From Eremomyces bilateralis CBS 781.70 (taxonomy: Eukaryota > Ascomycota > Dothideomycetes > Eremomycetales > Eremomycetaceae), in NCBI RefSeq assembly GCF_010015585.1, contig NW_022985091.1, forward strand, positions 251,497-315,496: DNA of 64,000 bases, in the 5' to 3' direction. A model generated the notes under the pieces. It was given only the letters and a program-made list of their open reading frames with translations, had not been told where the DNA came from and ran no database searches. Positions 1-12,101 of the stretch are shown here, piece by piece. The translations under genes and the position numbers were made by a program. Every line of letters starts with the position of its first letter. The first letter of the stretch is position 1.

Positions 1-629
1 CACTGATAGGGTAATCGGATGGAACATGCGGGTTGTCGAATGATCATGGATTAGAAATCTAAGATTGTATTTACCAACGATGATCTTGATTGCTAGTGTT
101 GTTAGGGTAGATATTGCGGAAGAAAACACCATTGCCACGTAAGCATAAGTGACGGAAGTGAGTGTTGGAGTGACGGTGAATAATTCAAGGCCTTTATATG
201 TATTATTGTACAGTGAGAGAGAGAGATTCATACGCCCGTCAGGCCTCTCTGCGAGGCCCATGTGGGGATTATTGTACAGTATGGGTGTGACATCTGATGA
301 AATGGAGGGAGTTCGTTGTTCAGAGTGAAGGGAAAGCACGTGCCCCCCACCTTCCTCATTCTGTTTAAAATCAGTGGTTCTTTCTCTCTTTCGCAGCGGC
401 CGACTCAGCGCTCCACTTGTACAACCCTCCCACCAAAACCCTCCCACCACACAGACGCTCTGACACACTAGTTGCAACTCAGACTTCCACTTCCACCAGA
501 TCTCTCTCACCATCGACACCACCCACTCCATATCACCAACCTCTCTCTCACTCACTCACCCACTCTCTCTGCCTCTCTTCAGTTGCATCATCCTCCTTCT
601 GACCATCCTTCTCACCCTCGCCACCCATC
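1..629. other. Gene-free upstream region of the E2 gene
   Basis: No coding region is recognised. The last 200 bases before the E2 start codon are strongly pyrimidine-rich (roughly 470-600, CT/CA-rich runs), as is usual for a fungal core promoter and 5' leader. A palindromic CACGTG lies at 337-342 and could be a bHLH or CBF1-type site. The more distal part may hold the 3' end of a gene outside the window; nothing in it reads as protein. Confidence 0.5.
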
Positions 630-1481
<852 letters not shown>

Positions 1482-1893
1482 AGCGGCATACCGACGGTGT
1501 AGCGAGGTGGTTCGCGAGTCTGCGACGGCGTGAGAGACGCATCCGATCGAGGCGAGGGCCTGTGCCCTAACCGTTCTTGCAACCCGGACACGTCGATCAG
1601 GTAGAGGAAGTGCACGAGTGGACATACAAATGGAATCACAATAGTTATCATAACCTGCTGAGCCGACTTTTCCTTATCCGTAACACTGCAAGGAGCTCGT
1701 CGAACGGCCGTTGTGGGGGGATTGCTTTTCTGACGTTTATGCATATTGGGTCTATGTTTTCTACACACGTTCCGGTCTCGGACTTCGCTGAGTTTATCTA
1801 TCCTAATTTGCTCATGTCGTGTATTGGGGAGTCCACGGGCATTTAGAACGTCCGCCACCAGAAACCAATCAATTTGTCGGTCGATATGCGTGT

Positions 1894-3685
1894 TCAAAAC
1901 CGCAGTGCTGTGAAATCTGCCGCCAGTCCGCCCATTGCGGTGGGACGAAACCGTCTGATCGGTGAGAGATTTGATTTCGGTGACGACGCCTCCAACCCGC
2001 CGGACGACGCTCCGAACCGCTCGAGCAACACGCGCTCCTTCTTGTAGATGGGTTCGCAGGCCCCGACCATCGTCACCAGCATCGGACGGTCCCCGCGGCC
2101 TTGCTCATGCTCCGTGAGACTGTGCTCGAGTCGCTTCAACAGGTAGCCGAAAGTGGTTCGGATGTGTTTGATCGCGATGGCCTTGAAGCCGAGATCGTTG
2201 GACGGGTCCGCGGGATCTTGGAGGTAGAGTAAGTACGGGTACTGAGGGTCGACGAGCGACCGTTTTTCGATCTTCCCCATCGTCTGCTCGATCGTCAGCC
2301 ATGATTCATTCTAGGTTATTGATCTCACGATTTGGACCGGTGCATCATACCTTCGCTGCCTTGCTCTTCGGATCCCCCTTTTCAATCACCCCCGGCGGCA
2401 GTACCGACGCCCCATATTTGTACGTATTGTTCTGATGCCAGTACCGCAGCACCTTCATCAGCAACTGCGCGGGGTTCATATCCGGCATCATTTGACTACA
2501 CGCCGCGGCCATCATGAACAGCGAATACGACCCCATCCCACCCTCATGCACCGTCATCAACCCCCTCACCTCCAGCGTCGTCCGCAGCACCAAAAACACC
2601 TCCCGCAGCGCCGGACACCCCCCCAGCAACTGCCTCACCGCGTCCATCTGCCGTTTCCGCGCGCCCGGCACCAGCGACCCCGTCACCTGCACCTTTAGCC
2701 CCGACGGCCGATGCAACGCATCCACCAATGGATACCGCGCCCAATGAATCTCCACTCCCTCCCACTCCCCCGACCGTTCCAACACATCCTTCAACCGCCC
2801 CAGACAACTCCTTAACTTCTCCTTCCCCGCCGTGGCCGTCATCGTCCCGTTCTCCAGCGCCCTACGCTCCGCGTCTTTCAGCCCGAGGTTCATGTCGATG
2901 TCCGACACCGCCGCGCTCAACCCCGTCGCCTCTGACCCGAACGTGTCGACCGGCCGCGCGGGGAACAGCGAGTGGAGAACCCGGCTCATCGCGCGGATCA
3001 CGTGCGTGCGTGCCGTGCGCTCGGCTGGGGTGGGTTGGATGTAGGCGGCAAAGGCGCGGATTTCGGCGTCGAGGCGGTCGGCGGGCGGGAGCGGTGGGGA
3101 GGAGGAGGTGGTGGACGCGGGGGAGAACCACGGCCAGGGGCCCCAGCTGGTTTGGGCGGTGAGGGGGGGGATGTAGGCACCTTCGTATTCGATGGGGGAT
3201 TTGGCGTGGGGGACGGTGGTGGCGAGGGAGAGGAGGTGGCGGCCGACGATGGGGGGGATGGAAGGGGGGTGGTGGGGTTGGGGTTTGGAGGGGGAGAAGG
3301 GAGAGGGGGTGGTGGAGGTGCGGTTGGGGGTAGGGGGGAGGAGATCTTGGAGGAGCCAGTCTACGGCATCGGCACCTCGTCCTGGGGTTATCTTCGTGAT
3401 AGAGAAGCCGTCGAACGAAGGTAGTGTGGGAGTTCGATCTGGAAGGCCCGTCGCAATCGAGTCTTCTGCAGTGCTGGCGGGCGTCTCCATTGGTCTCCGC
3501 GCGGTGGCATGGAACGAGCTCCTCTGCACGAGGGGCCCATGGCGTGGTCTTTTTCTAGACACGTCGAGCCCGCTTCGATATGGGCACCCGGCGGATGCGC
3601 AATCTAGGTGTACGGAGCGTGTCGTTACGGAGGCATCGAAAGCGGCGTTCGCCCAGACGCGGGCATGGGAGGCGGTGGTTCGCAT
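1894..3685 (-). CDS. Non-canonical poly(A) polymerase/nucleotidyltransferase (Trf4/Cid1-like), probably mitochondrial
   Basis: Two exons (3685-2351 and 2310-1894, a 40-nt intron) encode 583 residues. The first 65 residues are rich in R, S, T and A with almost no acid and include RSSFHATARRP, which resembles a mitochondrial presequence cleavage region. A proline-rich low-complexity linker follows (about residues 105-145). The core has the nucleotidyltransferase signature FGSEATGLSAAVSDIDMNLG (GS followed by DxD) near residues 245-265 and a PAP-associated helical region (GSYSLFMMAAACSQM, then LLMKVLRYW) near 385-430. Oddity: where Trf4/Cid1 proteins carry a third catalytic aspartate (h-D-I-S), this protein reads SGLKVQVTGS. 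It could polymerise RNA 3' ends in mitochondria or be a non-catalytic paralogue. Family placement is firm; substrate and location are inferred. Confidence 0.85.
3251..3340 (+). repeat. G-run-rich low-complexity tract inside the nucleotidyltransferase gene
   Basis: About ten runs of four or more G occur within 90 bases of the + strand, for example seven G at 3251-3257 and six G near 3332-3337, separated by short spacers. This is the template strand of the minus-strand gene, where it encodes a proline/serine/threonine-rich linker. The run pattern fits an intramolecular G-quadruplex. Confidence 0.7.
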
Positions 3686-4629
3686 TCCCTAACCTACCAA
3701 TTGGCTATGAGCTTTAGGGAGGGACGGAGTCGATGGGGCGAGGAAGGATGGAGGTTACTGACTTTGAATATGTCACGGCAAGACACCGATTTTCTATACG
3801 GACCCGAGAGAGGTCATTGCTATTGTTGTCGGGACAGGGTTTGAGAATAATACCCTGTTACGAAGGATATAAGGCGATAAGGCGATAAGGCATATATAAT
3901 TATCGGATTAGTGCACATCAGTGCAAATCAGTGAACACTGCCACATCCTGTCGCGTGCGCACCTAAATCTACTGCGTCCAGATTCCAGAGGGGGCAGGAA
4001 TTGCCGAATCTCTGATCAAGGAATTCCTTGAGGGGCCCAACGAAGATGGACAATTCATGCCTCGCGGCCTCAGGCCTCCAGGTGCTAGCTGTGGCTGGGC
4101 TGGTCTCGGCAGCCTTGCCCAGGCGTTCTATTGCAGTGACGTTGACGACGACGTGGGGCTATCAACCACCAACTCGCTCCCATCCATACGCAACTTTTCT
4201 ACCTATCTCCGGTCCATCAGCCTATTGCTTCCGACTTCTAATGCCTTTGTTGCTAGCATCCCCGGTTCAATTCCTCTCTCCTTGTCCCTCTTGGTATCTT
4301 GTTTTGGTTCGTCGTCTTTGAGCAGGTTCCAGACTAGGAGTCCGTCCGCATCGACTCTCACTCATCCGACCTATACGTTACCCTTTTTCTACATTGCTTC
4401 TGAAAACGGCATTGTGAATAGCAATTGGACTGTCTTTCGCTATGTTATGACGTGTTGCTGTCGAGTAAATATCTATTCCTTCAGGTGAGCCCCCATTCGC
4501 TCTACTCGTACGGCATCAACCCAGGCCGACATCTGGGTGTTCATGGGTTGGAGAACCGGCTGTCCTTGTCCTCTTTGATCGCTAACTATCGTATGCGCAG
4601 ATCCGATCGCAACCTCGGGCCTCGCCATA
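3686..4629. promoter_or_regulatory. Divergent promoter region and 5' leader of the trehalose phosphatase gene
   Basis: This 944-base stretch separates the start codons of the minus-strand nucleotidyltransferase and the plus-strand tps2 gene. Two AGGGG stress-response-like elements occur at 3989-3993 and 4031-4035. From about 4170 to 4480 the sequence is CT-rich like a transcribed leader. Small open frames here show no recognisable protein. A putative leader intron is listed separately. The stress-element assignment is by motif only. Confidence 0.5.
4485..4600 (+). other. tps2: Probable 5'-UTR intron of tps2
   Basis: A donor GTGAGC at 4485, a perfect branch-point GCTAAC at 4581-4586 and a CAG acceptor ending at 4600 define a 116-nt intron ending 29 bases before the tps2 ATG at 4630. 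No protein is encoded across it. Inferred from splice signals only. Confidence 0.6.
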
Positions 4630-7608
4630 ATGTCTTTGTCCAGTTCTCCCAGTCCCCATAACGATCCCGTTGTAACCCCCGGCTTTCCCTTGGGAGAGAA
4701 GTCCGCCTATGTGGATGACGTCGGGGGGATGAGGGAGAGGGGAGATATCCAGTCGGTCTCAGAAGCCCGGAACTCTGGATCACCGACCCCAGTGGGTACT
4801 GTGTCGGGAACCGGTAACGACCTGATGAGCCGACTCAGCCTGACTGGCGACTCTGAGGAGAAAGAGGATGGATATTTCAACCCGAGAACCGCCCACCCGA
4901 ACCTCAACCTCAGCGGCTCCATCATCTCCGCGACCTTTTGTATACCGTACGATGTTGGATTGAAACCGCGGTCAGACTGGGTAAGGATCAGCGAGTCGAC
5001 ATGAGATCAGCAAGAAGATTGACATCGTCAGGAACTGAAACCGAGAAGAGGCACATCCGCCCTTTACGACTCCCTGGCTTACCTCGCCTCCCCCGAATCC
5101 ACATGGAACCACACCCTTGTTGGCTGGACGGGAGAAATCAGTCAGCTCGCCGAGCCTCCCAGTACCGGACAGGCGATCATCAATGCCCTCGGCCAACTGA
5201 TCCCGCTCAACAAAGCCGCTGCCCCCATCCCGGTGAATGTCAACCGCAACCTCCCTGAACCGGAAAACCCCGAAGGCATTCGGATTACCAAAGCCGATCG
5301 AGACCGGCTGGAGAAGCAGCTCAACCAGAGCGACCGCGGCACCATGGTTCCGGTCTGGCTACTCGACGATGAAAATGAGGACCAGGATGGGAATTACCTT
5401 ATCAAAGATCAGCGGCGTTGGCGACGATATCCAGAGCATCAGTTATACACCCTGTTTCATTACAAGCTCAACCAGCCAGACGACGGGCGAGCGGTGCGTA
5501 AGGCGTGGGCAGACTACTACCGGATGAACAAGATTTTCGCCGACAAGATCGTGGCGATCTATAAACCCGGAGACGTCATCATCGTCCACGATTACAATCT
5601 GCTGCTTTTGCCAAGTTTGCTGCGACAACGCCTCCCAGGGGTGTTCATTGGTTTCTATCTACATGTCCCATTCCCGAGCAGCGAGTTCTACCGGTGTCTC
5701 AGTCGACGGAAGGAGATCTTGGAAGGCGTGCTCGGTGCCAATATGATTGGTTTCCAATCGTATAGTTACTCCCGCCACTTTGCTTCTTGCTGCACGCGCA
5801 TTTTGGGCTTTGAATCATCCGCAGCAGGGGTGGACGCATACGGAGCGCATGTTGCAACCGACGTATTCCCCATCGGAATAAATGCCGCCAAGGCCGAGAA
5901 AGATGCGTTCGGTGACCCATCCATCGATGAAAAAATCAAACGGATCAAGGAGATGTATGCGGGGAAGAAGATCATCGTCGGCCGTGACCGACTCGATACC
6001 GCGAAGGGCGTGACCCAGAAACTGCAGGGTTTCCAGGCGCTCCTCGAGAAGTATCCCGAATGGCGGGATAAAGTCGTCCTCATCCAGATCACCAGCTCCA
6101 GCAGCCTGGATATGCAGACCGATGATGAAGAGACGAACACAGTCAACAAGATTGGAGACCTGGTCCACACGATCAACGGGAAGTATGGATCACTACAGTT
6201 CTCGCCCGTCCATCACTTCCCGCAGTACGTGCCCAAGGAGGAGTACTTTGCGCTTCTGCGCGCCGCAGACGTGGGCTTGATCACGTCGGTCCGAGATGGT
6301 ATCAACACGACCAGCCTCGAGTATGTGGTCTGCCAGAAAGACAACCACGGGCCGTTGATCTTGTCGGAATTCTCGGGAACGGCTGGAAGTCTCACCAACG
6401 CGATTCATGTCAACCCCTGGGACTTTGACGGGGTGGCGAATGCGATTGTATATGCCTTGACCATGAGCCCCGAGGAACGCAAAGAGCGACAGGAAAATCT
6501 CTACGCACATGTGACATCGAGCACCGTCCAGTCCTGGACCAACAGCTTCCTTCGCCGCCTCCTCGCCAACCTCGCGTCCTTCGACCAATCCTCCGCAACC
6601 CCGCCCTTGGACCGCTCGAAGCTCCTGGCGCAGTACCGCAAAGCCAAGCGGCGGCTCTTCATGTTCGACTACGACGGGACGCTCGTCAACATCGTGCAGT
6701 CGCCCTCCGCGGCGATCCCCTCGGACCGGATCATCCGCACGCTGAAGACCCTGGCCTCCGACCCGCACAACGAGGTGTGGATCATCAGCGGCCGCGACCA
6801 GGCGTTCCTCGACGAGTGGTGGGGCCACATCTCCGAGCTGGGCCTGTCTGCAGAGCATGGCAGTTTCCTGCGGGAACCACGCACGGAGGAATGGGTCAAC
6901 CTGGCCGAGGAAATGGACATGGGTTGGCAACAGGAGGTGGTCGACATCTTTCAACAGTATACGGAGCGCACTCAAGGTAACCTATCCACATTCTCCAAAC
7001 CAACCCGCGATCCCTCGTTACCCCGGCTGCAACCTCCCACTAACCACCCCAGGCTCCTTCATCGAGGCGAAAAAGATCGCCCTGACCTGGCACTACCGCC
7101 GCGCTGACCCCGAATTCGGCACCTTCCAGGCTCGGGAGTGCCAAGATCTGCTCCAGGCCACCGTGGGTAAAAAATGGGACGTGGATGTCATGGCCGGCAA
7201 GGCGAACCTGGAAGTCCGGCCGCGCTTCTTGAACAAGGGCGCCATCGCCAAGCGGCTGGTGGAGCAGTATCGCGGTAACCCGGCGATGGAGCCGGATTTC
7301 GTTTTGTGCCTGGGCGACGATTTTACGGACGAAGGTAGGCATAACCTCCAGCGATACTCGGTGTTCCGTTCGTGCGCTAATCATCGATTACAGATATGTT
7401 CCGCTCCCTGCGTAACTGCCGACTGCCCTCCTCGCAGGTCTTCTCGGTCACCGTGGGCGCGAGCTCCAAGCAGACGCATGCCAGCTGGCACCTGCTCGAG
7501 CCGTCGGATGTCATATCGGTCATTCAGCTGCTCAACGGGTCGGCGGATGCGGGGAACGTCGGGGCGGTGGCGGTGGTGGATGGGGGGCATATTCCCGACA
7601 CGCGATAG
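4630..7608 (+). CDS. tps2: Trehalose-6-phosphate phosphatase with N-terminal GT20 domain (Tps2 type)
   Basis: Removes phosphate from trehalose-6-phosphate, the second step of trehalose synthesis, as part of the cytosolic TPS complex. Four exons (4630-4980, 5032-6976, 7053-7334, 7394-7608) give 930 residues. After a serine-rich N-terminus, the GT20 domain (about 120-620) contains WELKPRRGTSAL, DYNLLLLPSLL, GFYLHVPFPSSEF and VGRDRLDTAKGV. Its sugar-nucleotide loop reads DGINTTSLEY rather than the DGMNLVxxE of active Tps1/OtsA synthases, as in yeast Tps2 whose synthase domain is not active. The HAD phosphatase domain (from about 660) has all motifs: DYDGT, IISGR, LNKGAIAK and LGDDFTDEDMF, the last completed across the final intron. 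Frame and exon phases are consistent throughout. Regulation by stress elements is possible (see upstream region). Confidence 0.95.
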
Positions 7609-8081
7609 ATCCCACGACAAAATCATGGGGCGGGTGCCTGATTAGCGTCGATGTTGCTGGGTTTGGCGACAATAGGAACGGGATGCGAGGCTCATGTTCG
7701 GACGAGCTGGATTGTATAGAAGGGACGGAATGCGGTCGATTTCGACGCGAAAAATAGACGATGTTTTTTGGCCATATGGTTGGATTGCCCAGGGGTTGGG
7801 GATCGCATTCGATGGTCATTAAGAGAGGTTCCACGTACAAAACTGAATGAAATGTATGAGCACTAATGGGGTTGCTCTATCTAAACCCGCTCTGCTGCCC
7901 TTTGGCAGTGTCGCCCGATTGCGCCGTACCCATTCACTGCGAACCTCGCAGGAACCCGTTTCGTAGGATAGAAATAGAAATAGAGAGGGAGATAAACCGG
8001 GAGCTGTGCTAAAATTACTCTCCCATAACCTCAAATTGAAGTAGAGGCGTTTGCCGAGCGATTTCGTGGAAGACGTCCACT
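7609..8081. other. Convergent intergenic region tps2 / alternative oxidase
   Basis: These 473 bases lie between two convergent stop codons and should hold both 3' UTRs. No coding region or distinctive repeat is seen. Confidence 0.6.
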
Positions 8082-9382
8082 CTAGTTGATGACATCGTCG
8101 CGCTCCCAGCCGGTGGGCCGTTGATAGGCCAGGTCTTTCCGCGGATGTGGCTTGCTCGGGTCTTCGAACTTCGACACGTACGGATTCGGGTCGCTGTTCT
8201 GGTCAAGATTGGCCAACGTGTGATTCACCTCCCTATATCACGAGTCAGCATGGCTGGGGATTCGACGTTGTGCAGAATTCCCGGGTCACTTACCGATGCT
8301 TCGACTCGTCCGCACGGACGTACATCAGCAGATCCTTCATCGTCCGCTGGCCCTCCGGCATCTTATAGTAATCGATGGCGATCTGTGGTGCGTCCATCTT
8401 CTCCCATTTCGGCAGCTTGCCAGCCTCGATGGCCTCGATCTCCCGCGAGTACGTCAGCACGGCCTCCTCCTCTAGGAAGCCGACGAAGCGGTGGCAGGTG
8501 CGCGGCGAGATCAGGTAGCTGATGAACATGGCGTTGAAGAAGACACCTTGGGCGCCAAGGACGAGGAATCGCATGAACCAGCCGGGCTCGCCGATCTTTA
8601 GGAAGATCAGGAGATGCATGCGCTCATTGTATGATTCTTCGAGGAGGGTTTCGATCCAACCTTGGTGGGGTTAGCGACTCGGCCTTCCTGATACACAACA
8701 GGTTCGGCCAAAGGCCATCGACGTACCATTATCCCGCTTCATCCTCCGCATGCTATGCAAATGCCTTAGCATCCCCGCCACCATCCCCGGGACCCCCGCC
8801 ACCGACTCCAAGAAGATATTCCGGATCAGATACTTCCTCTCGTTCATCCCGTACTTCGCCTGCGCGGCGGCCGGGTCCGCCGCGTTCAGTTTGACCGCTT
8901 TATCGTGCTTGTAGCCGGATGCCAGGTCCAGGCCCCACCGCAGGATGCGGACCATGGTGAAGGCGACGCGGTCGGACATGTTGCGCACGTCGCGGTGGGC
9001 GACCACGACGGCTTTCATTTGCGCGTCGGTGTAGACGGGGTGGGGCCATGCCTGTCACATCAGGGGTTTAGCATATCATACTCTACATGAGGTAGTGGAC
9101 CGGGGGCGTTGAAACGTCATCATGCAGGAGCGTCGAGAGGTTCGAATGGGAATAGGAACGTACTGCTTCGGTTTTGACGATACCAGGTGTGTCAGGGGCC
9201 GGGAAGAAGTCTTTGATGGGTCGGCGTGGTGTAGTGCTGAAGGCTCGAGTATATGGAGTCCATCGTGGTGAGGGGGATGTGAGAGGTGCGGAGTGGCAGA
9301 CCAAGCATGTTGCTCGGAGTGCTTGGGTCGACGACCCTGGAGCTAAAACAGTGCGAGGGATACTTGACCGTAAGATGGACAT
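8082..9382 (-). CDS. aox1: Mitochondrial alternative oxidase
   Basis: Inner-membrane di-iron ubiquinol oxidase that bypasses complexes III and IV and limits reactive oxygen. Four exons (9382-9164, 9051-8727, 8660-8294, 8232-8082) give 353 residues, the normal length. The N-terminus is an arginine/serine-rich presequence ending near [15 protein letters not shown], typical of fungal AOX. Iron-ligand motifs are present: [25 protein letters not shown] (E and ERMH) and [15 protein letters not shown] (E and H, the H-R junction crossing the last intron). The C-terminus ends WERDDVIN. The ATG at 9382 was chosen because the upstream in-frame stretch to 9562 does not look like protein and precedes the presequence. 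The gene is convergent with tps2. Splicing phases all agree. Confidence 0.95.
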
Positions 9383-10596
9383 TGGTGAGATAGTAATTGA
9401 AGTCCAAATTGATATGTGTTTGACTTGGAGGAATAGAAAATGTACAGATTGGAAGTCCTGAGGTTCAAGCAAGAACAGACAAAGACAAAAGGAATGAACC
9501 CACGTTCCCTTATATTCACCTTCGAGACCCCCAATACGGGACGCGCCTTGGATTAACACCATTGGCCTACCATGCTTCCGCTACGTCCGCACGTACATCC
9601 AATTCCTTGGCCGGATTCCTTGTTGGTGGCTCAGGAATAGTCGGGATCCTTCTTATTCCTTGATCGCCGCTGGAAACTCACCGCAAAACGGCACGCGGGC
9701 CGTACCATTACGCAATTGCGCTCTCAGCTGCGACGGTACCATGCTAATTGCTACAGTCATACCTTCATGTTCGGCCTCAGAGAAAGACGCTATGTCGGTG
9801 TCAGCCTTACGGCGCAAAATTGATTAAGACATTGGAGAGGCGTCCCATGTGGATTCCGACTTTCTCCGCGAATTTGGTGAGAGCGAAGTGGCGGGTTAAC
9901 TGTCGGGTCGGAAAGATTAGGGATCGTCACCAGCAACGACACATTCCTCGTGGCAGCTGAACAACCAACTTTTCAGCTCACTAGAAAGTTGAAAAGTTTG
10001 ATGACCTAGTTTAGCATTTGTATCTTCGAGCTTCGAGATTTGTCTATTTCCGCCTTCCGTAGGGTGTTGGATCCGTGATGGCAATTTTCGGTTTCTCGCC
10101 TCCATCTCCCCCTTCTCCATCCCCTGATCCCCCTTTCGATATGCAATCCTCACCAGTCACCGCAAGTCACCCGGGAACTTTCGTGGCCGATATATGAGGT
10201 TTACCATGGATTAGCTGATTAGCGTATTGCATATGATCTGGCGTCCTCGCTTGGGTCCGATCTCGATTCCCAGTTATGTGGTTCTCTGTTCTAGGGTTCA
10301 AACTTCAATATCAGAGCCTCTCCGGGGTTACTGCCAATGAGAATGCTCAATTGAGGCCTCGGAGCCGTCAATGTTAGCCGAGTCTGTACCATGCCGAAGA
10401 TCGGTGTCGTAGCTTTCGGCCGAGATCCGATTCGACGTCGATTCTGATATACACAATGCCTTTCATTACTCATGAACTCACTTTGGCCCGTGACGTCCAA
10501 TCTGCGGTTCTTCCCGCGATACCGCAGACTGAGACCAACCAACAGGTGGCCTAGACCGCATAGCGAACGCTCATCCTTGCTGCATTCCAGACGCGC
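9383..10596. other. Gene-free region upstream of alternative oxidase
   Basis: This stretch contains the alternative oxidase promoter and leader (CT/CA-rich segments near 9400-9560) and, at its distal end, the 3' side of the minus-strand DsbA-like gene. Open frames are short and unrecognised. No repeat or RNA gene was noticed. Confidence 0.5.
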
Positions 10597-11342
10597 CTAT
10601 GCCTTACTCTCCCTCTCCTTGGACTTAATCCTCTCGAACAACTTCACAAACGCCACCGGCTCCTGGGCCCCCGGAATCTCATAACCCCCAACCGTGAAAT
10701 TCGGCACCCCACTGACCCCCTCCTCATACGCCTCCTGCACCTCCCGATCCACCTCCTTCCCCCCCTTATCACTCCCCAGCCAGTCCCGCACCTCAGCGGC
10801 ATCCAGCCCCGCCGCCTCCCCCGCCGTCTGCAGGAACCCGTGGCTCGTGATGTCCTGCTCATTCTCGAAGTAGCCCTTGAAGAGCTCCTCGATGACGCGC
10901 GTACCGAGACCACGCTCCCGGCCCAGTTGCACCAGCCGGTGCGAGTCGCGGGTGTTGCCGGTGCGGCCGCCAAATTTGTAGTGGATGCCTTCGGAAAGGC
11001 CGAGCTGGGAGAGGTTGGCGAAGATCCCGCGGGTGCGCTCGGGGCCAAATTTGGACTGGTAATATCTGATGCGTGTGTCAGTATATGATATGTCGAGGAG
11101 GGTTGATGTAGCTTCCCTGCCGGACTTGTGCAGGGAGGGGAGGGAGCATACTCTGCTTTGTCCACACTAGCCTTCGGTGCGTGGGGGTTAAGGTAGAAGG
11201 GTTTCCATGTGATATTCCATGTATCCTGCGAGTCGGGATATTTCGACGTGTATTGTTGAATGGCCTTATCCAACCGCTTCTTGCCCATGTAGCACCAGGG
11301 GCAGACGTTGTCGGAAACCACTTGAATGTTGAACTGCGTCAT
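10597..11342 (-). CDS. DsbA/FrnE-like thioredoxin-fold oxidoreductase
   Basis: Member of the DSBA-like (FrnE, 2-hydroxychromene-2-carboxylate isomerase-related) family. Two exons (11342-11152 and 11065-10597) give 219 residues, the family size. The protein opens MTQFNIQVVSDNVCPWCYMG with a CPWC active site at residues 14-17, shows the helical insert with GPERTRGIFANLSQLGL, the NTRDSHRLVQLGR motif, and the cis-proline loop GVSGVPNFTVGG near residue 180. No signal peptide is seen, so a cytosolic location is likely. An in-frame ATG nine codons upstream (11369) is possible, but the chosen start matches the usual family N-terminus. Its physiological substrate is unknown; it may act as an oxidoreductase or glutathione-linked enzyme. 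Confidence 0.88.
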
Positions 11343-12101
11343 CTTGGGCAGTGTAGCTCTCATGAACACGGAATTTTATGACTTCGAAGTTGGACTTTAA
11401 CTCAACTCGATGGATTCCAAAAAGGTGCCGCTGGAGGTGCCGGCTTCCAGATGCTCAAAGTATTTATAATATCTCGGAATTGCGTTATTTGCGCCACCCT
11501 TTTGATTACCAAGCAACAGAACAAGAGCTTGCCGTGCCCTCTCCGCGCTATATCAGAAAATTGGTACTTGAAACTCTTAACGCCGATAATTCAAAAAAAA
11601 AGTCATGTGTATGGGCGACAGAGAGCTTGCCATAATGTAACAAGATGCCGCCCCGCATTTCTCAGTTCAGACATTGCCGAGTTGAAGTCGCATTCAATAC
11701 GAACGATGTATGACGTGATGCCGAGTAACTTCATACAGGCTATGGGGATTACACATTTGACAGAGTAACACTGCCATACGGTATTATTTGAAAACACTGA
11801 AGATGTGATTGATATTATCAATGTATTGATGCATCTGATGCCATCTGGTACATAATTCATCAATGTGAACGCCTAATGAACCCTTTAATTGTCTCCGTAT
11901 ATCTCCACGTGACCTTTCTCCTTCCACAGATGTTCAGAAATCCATTTAAAGAGTCCAAGGTGACAATTGATGGACTCATTAAGTGATGTGTATTACGGTG
12001 TGCTACATATATCGTACAGTGAGACCACGTGGCTCTCATGATGAAGATACCATCCGAACGCCATGCCCAAATCAGTCCTCTGGGTATATTCATGTCGCCC
12101 C
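11343..12101. other. Gene-free region between DsbA-like gene and rtc1
   Basis: Both neighbours are on the minus strand, so this 759-base region holds the promoter of the DsbA-like gene and the 3' UTR of rtc1. It is AT-richer than the flanking exons, with a short A-run near 11592-11601. No coding region is recognised. Confidence 0.5.

Noticed and set aside
6193-6975. 260-codon antisense frame inside tps2
   Set aside because: Shadow of the GT20/HAD coding sequence without recognisable domain.
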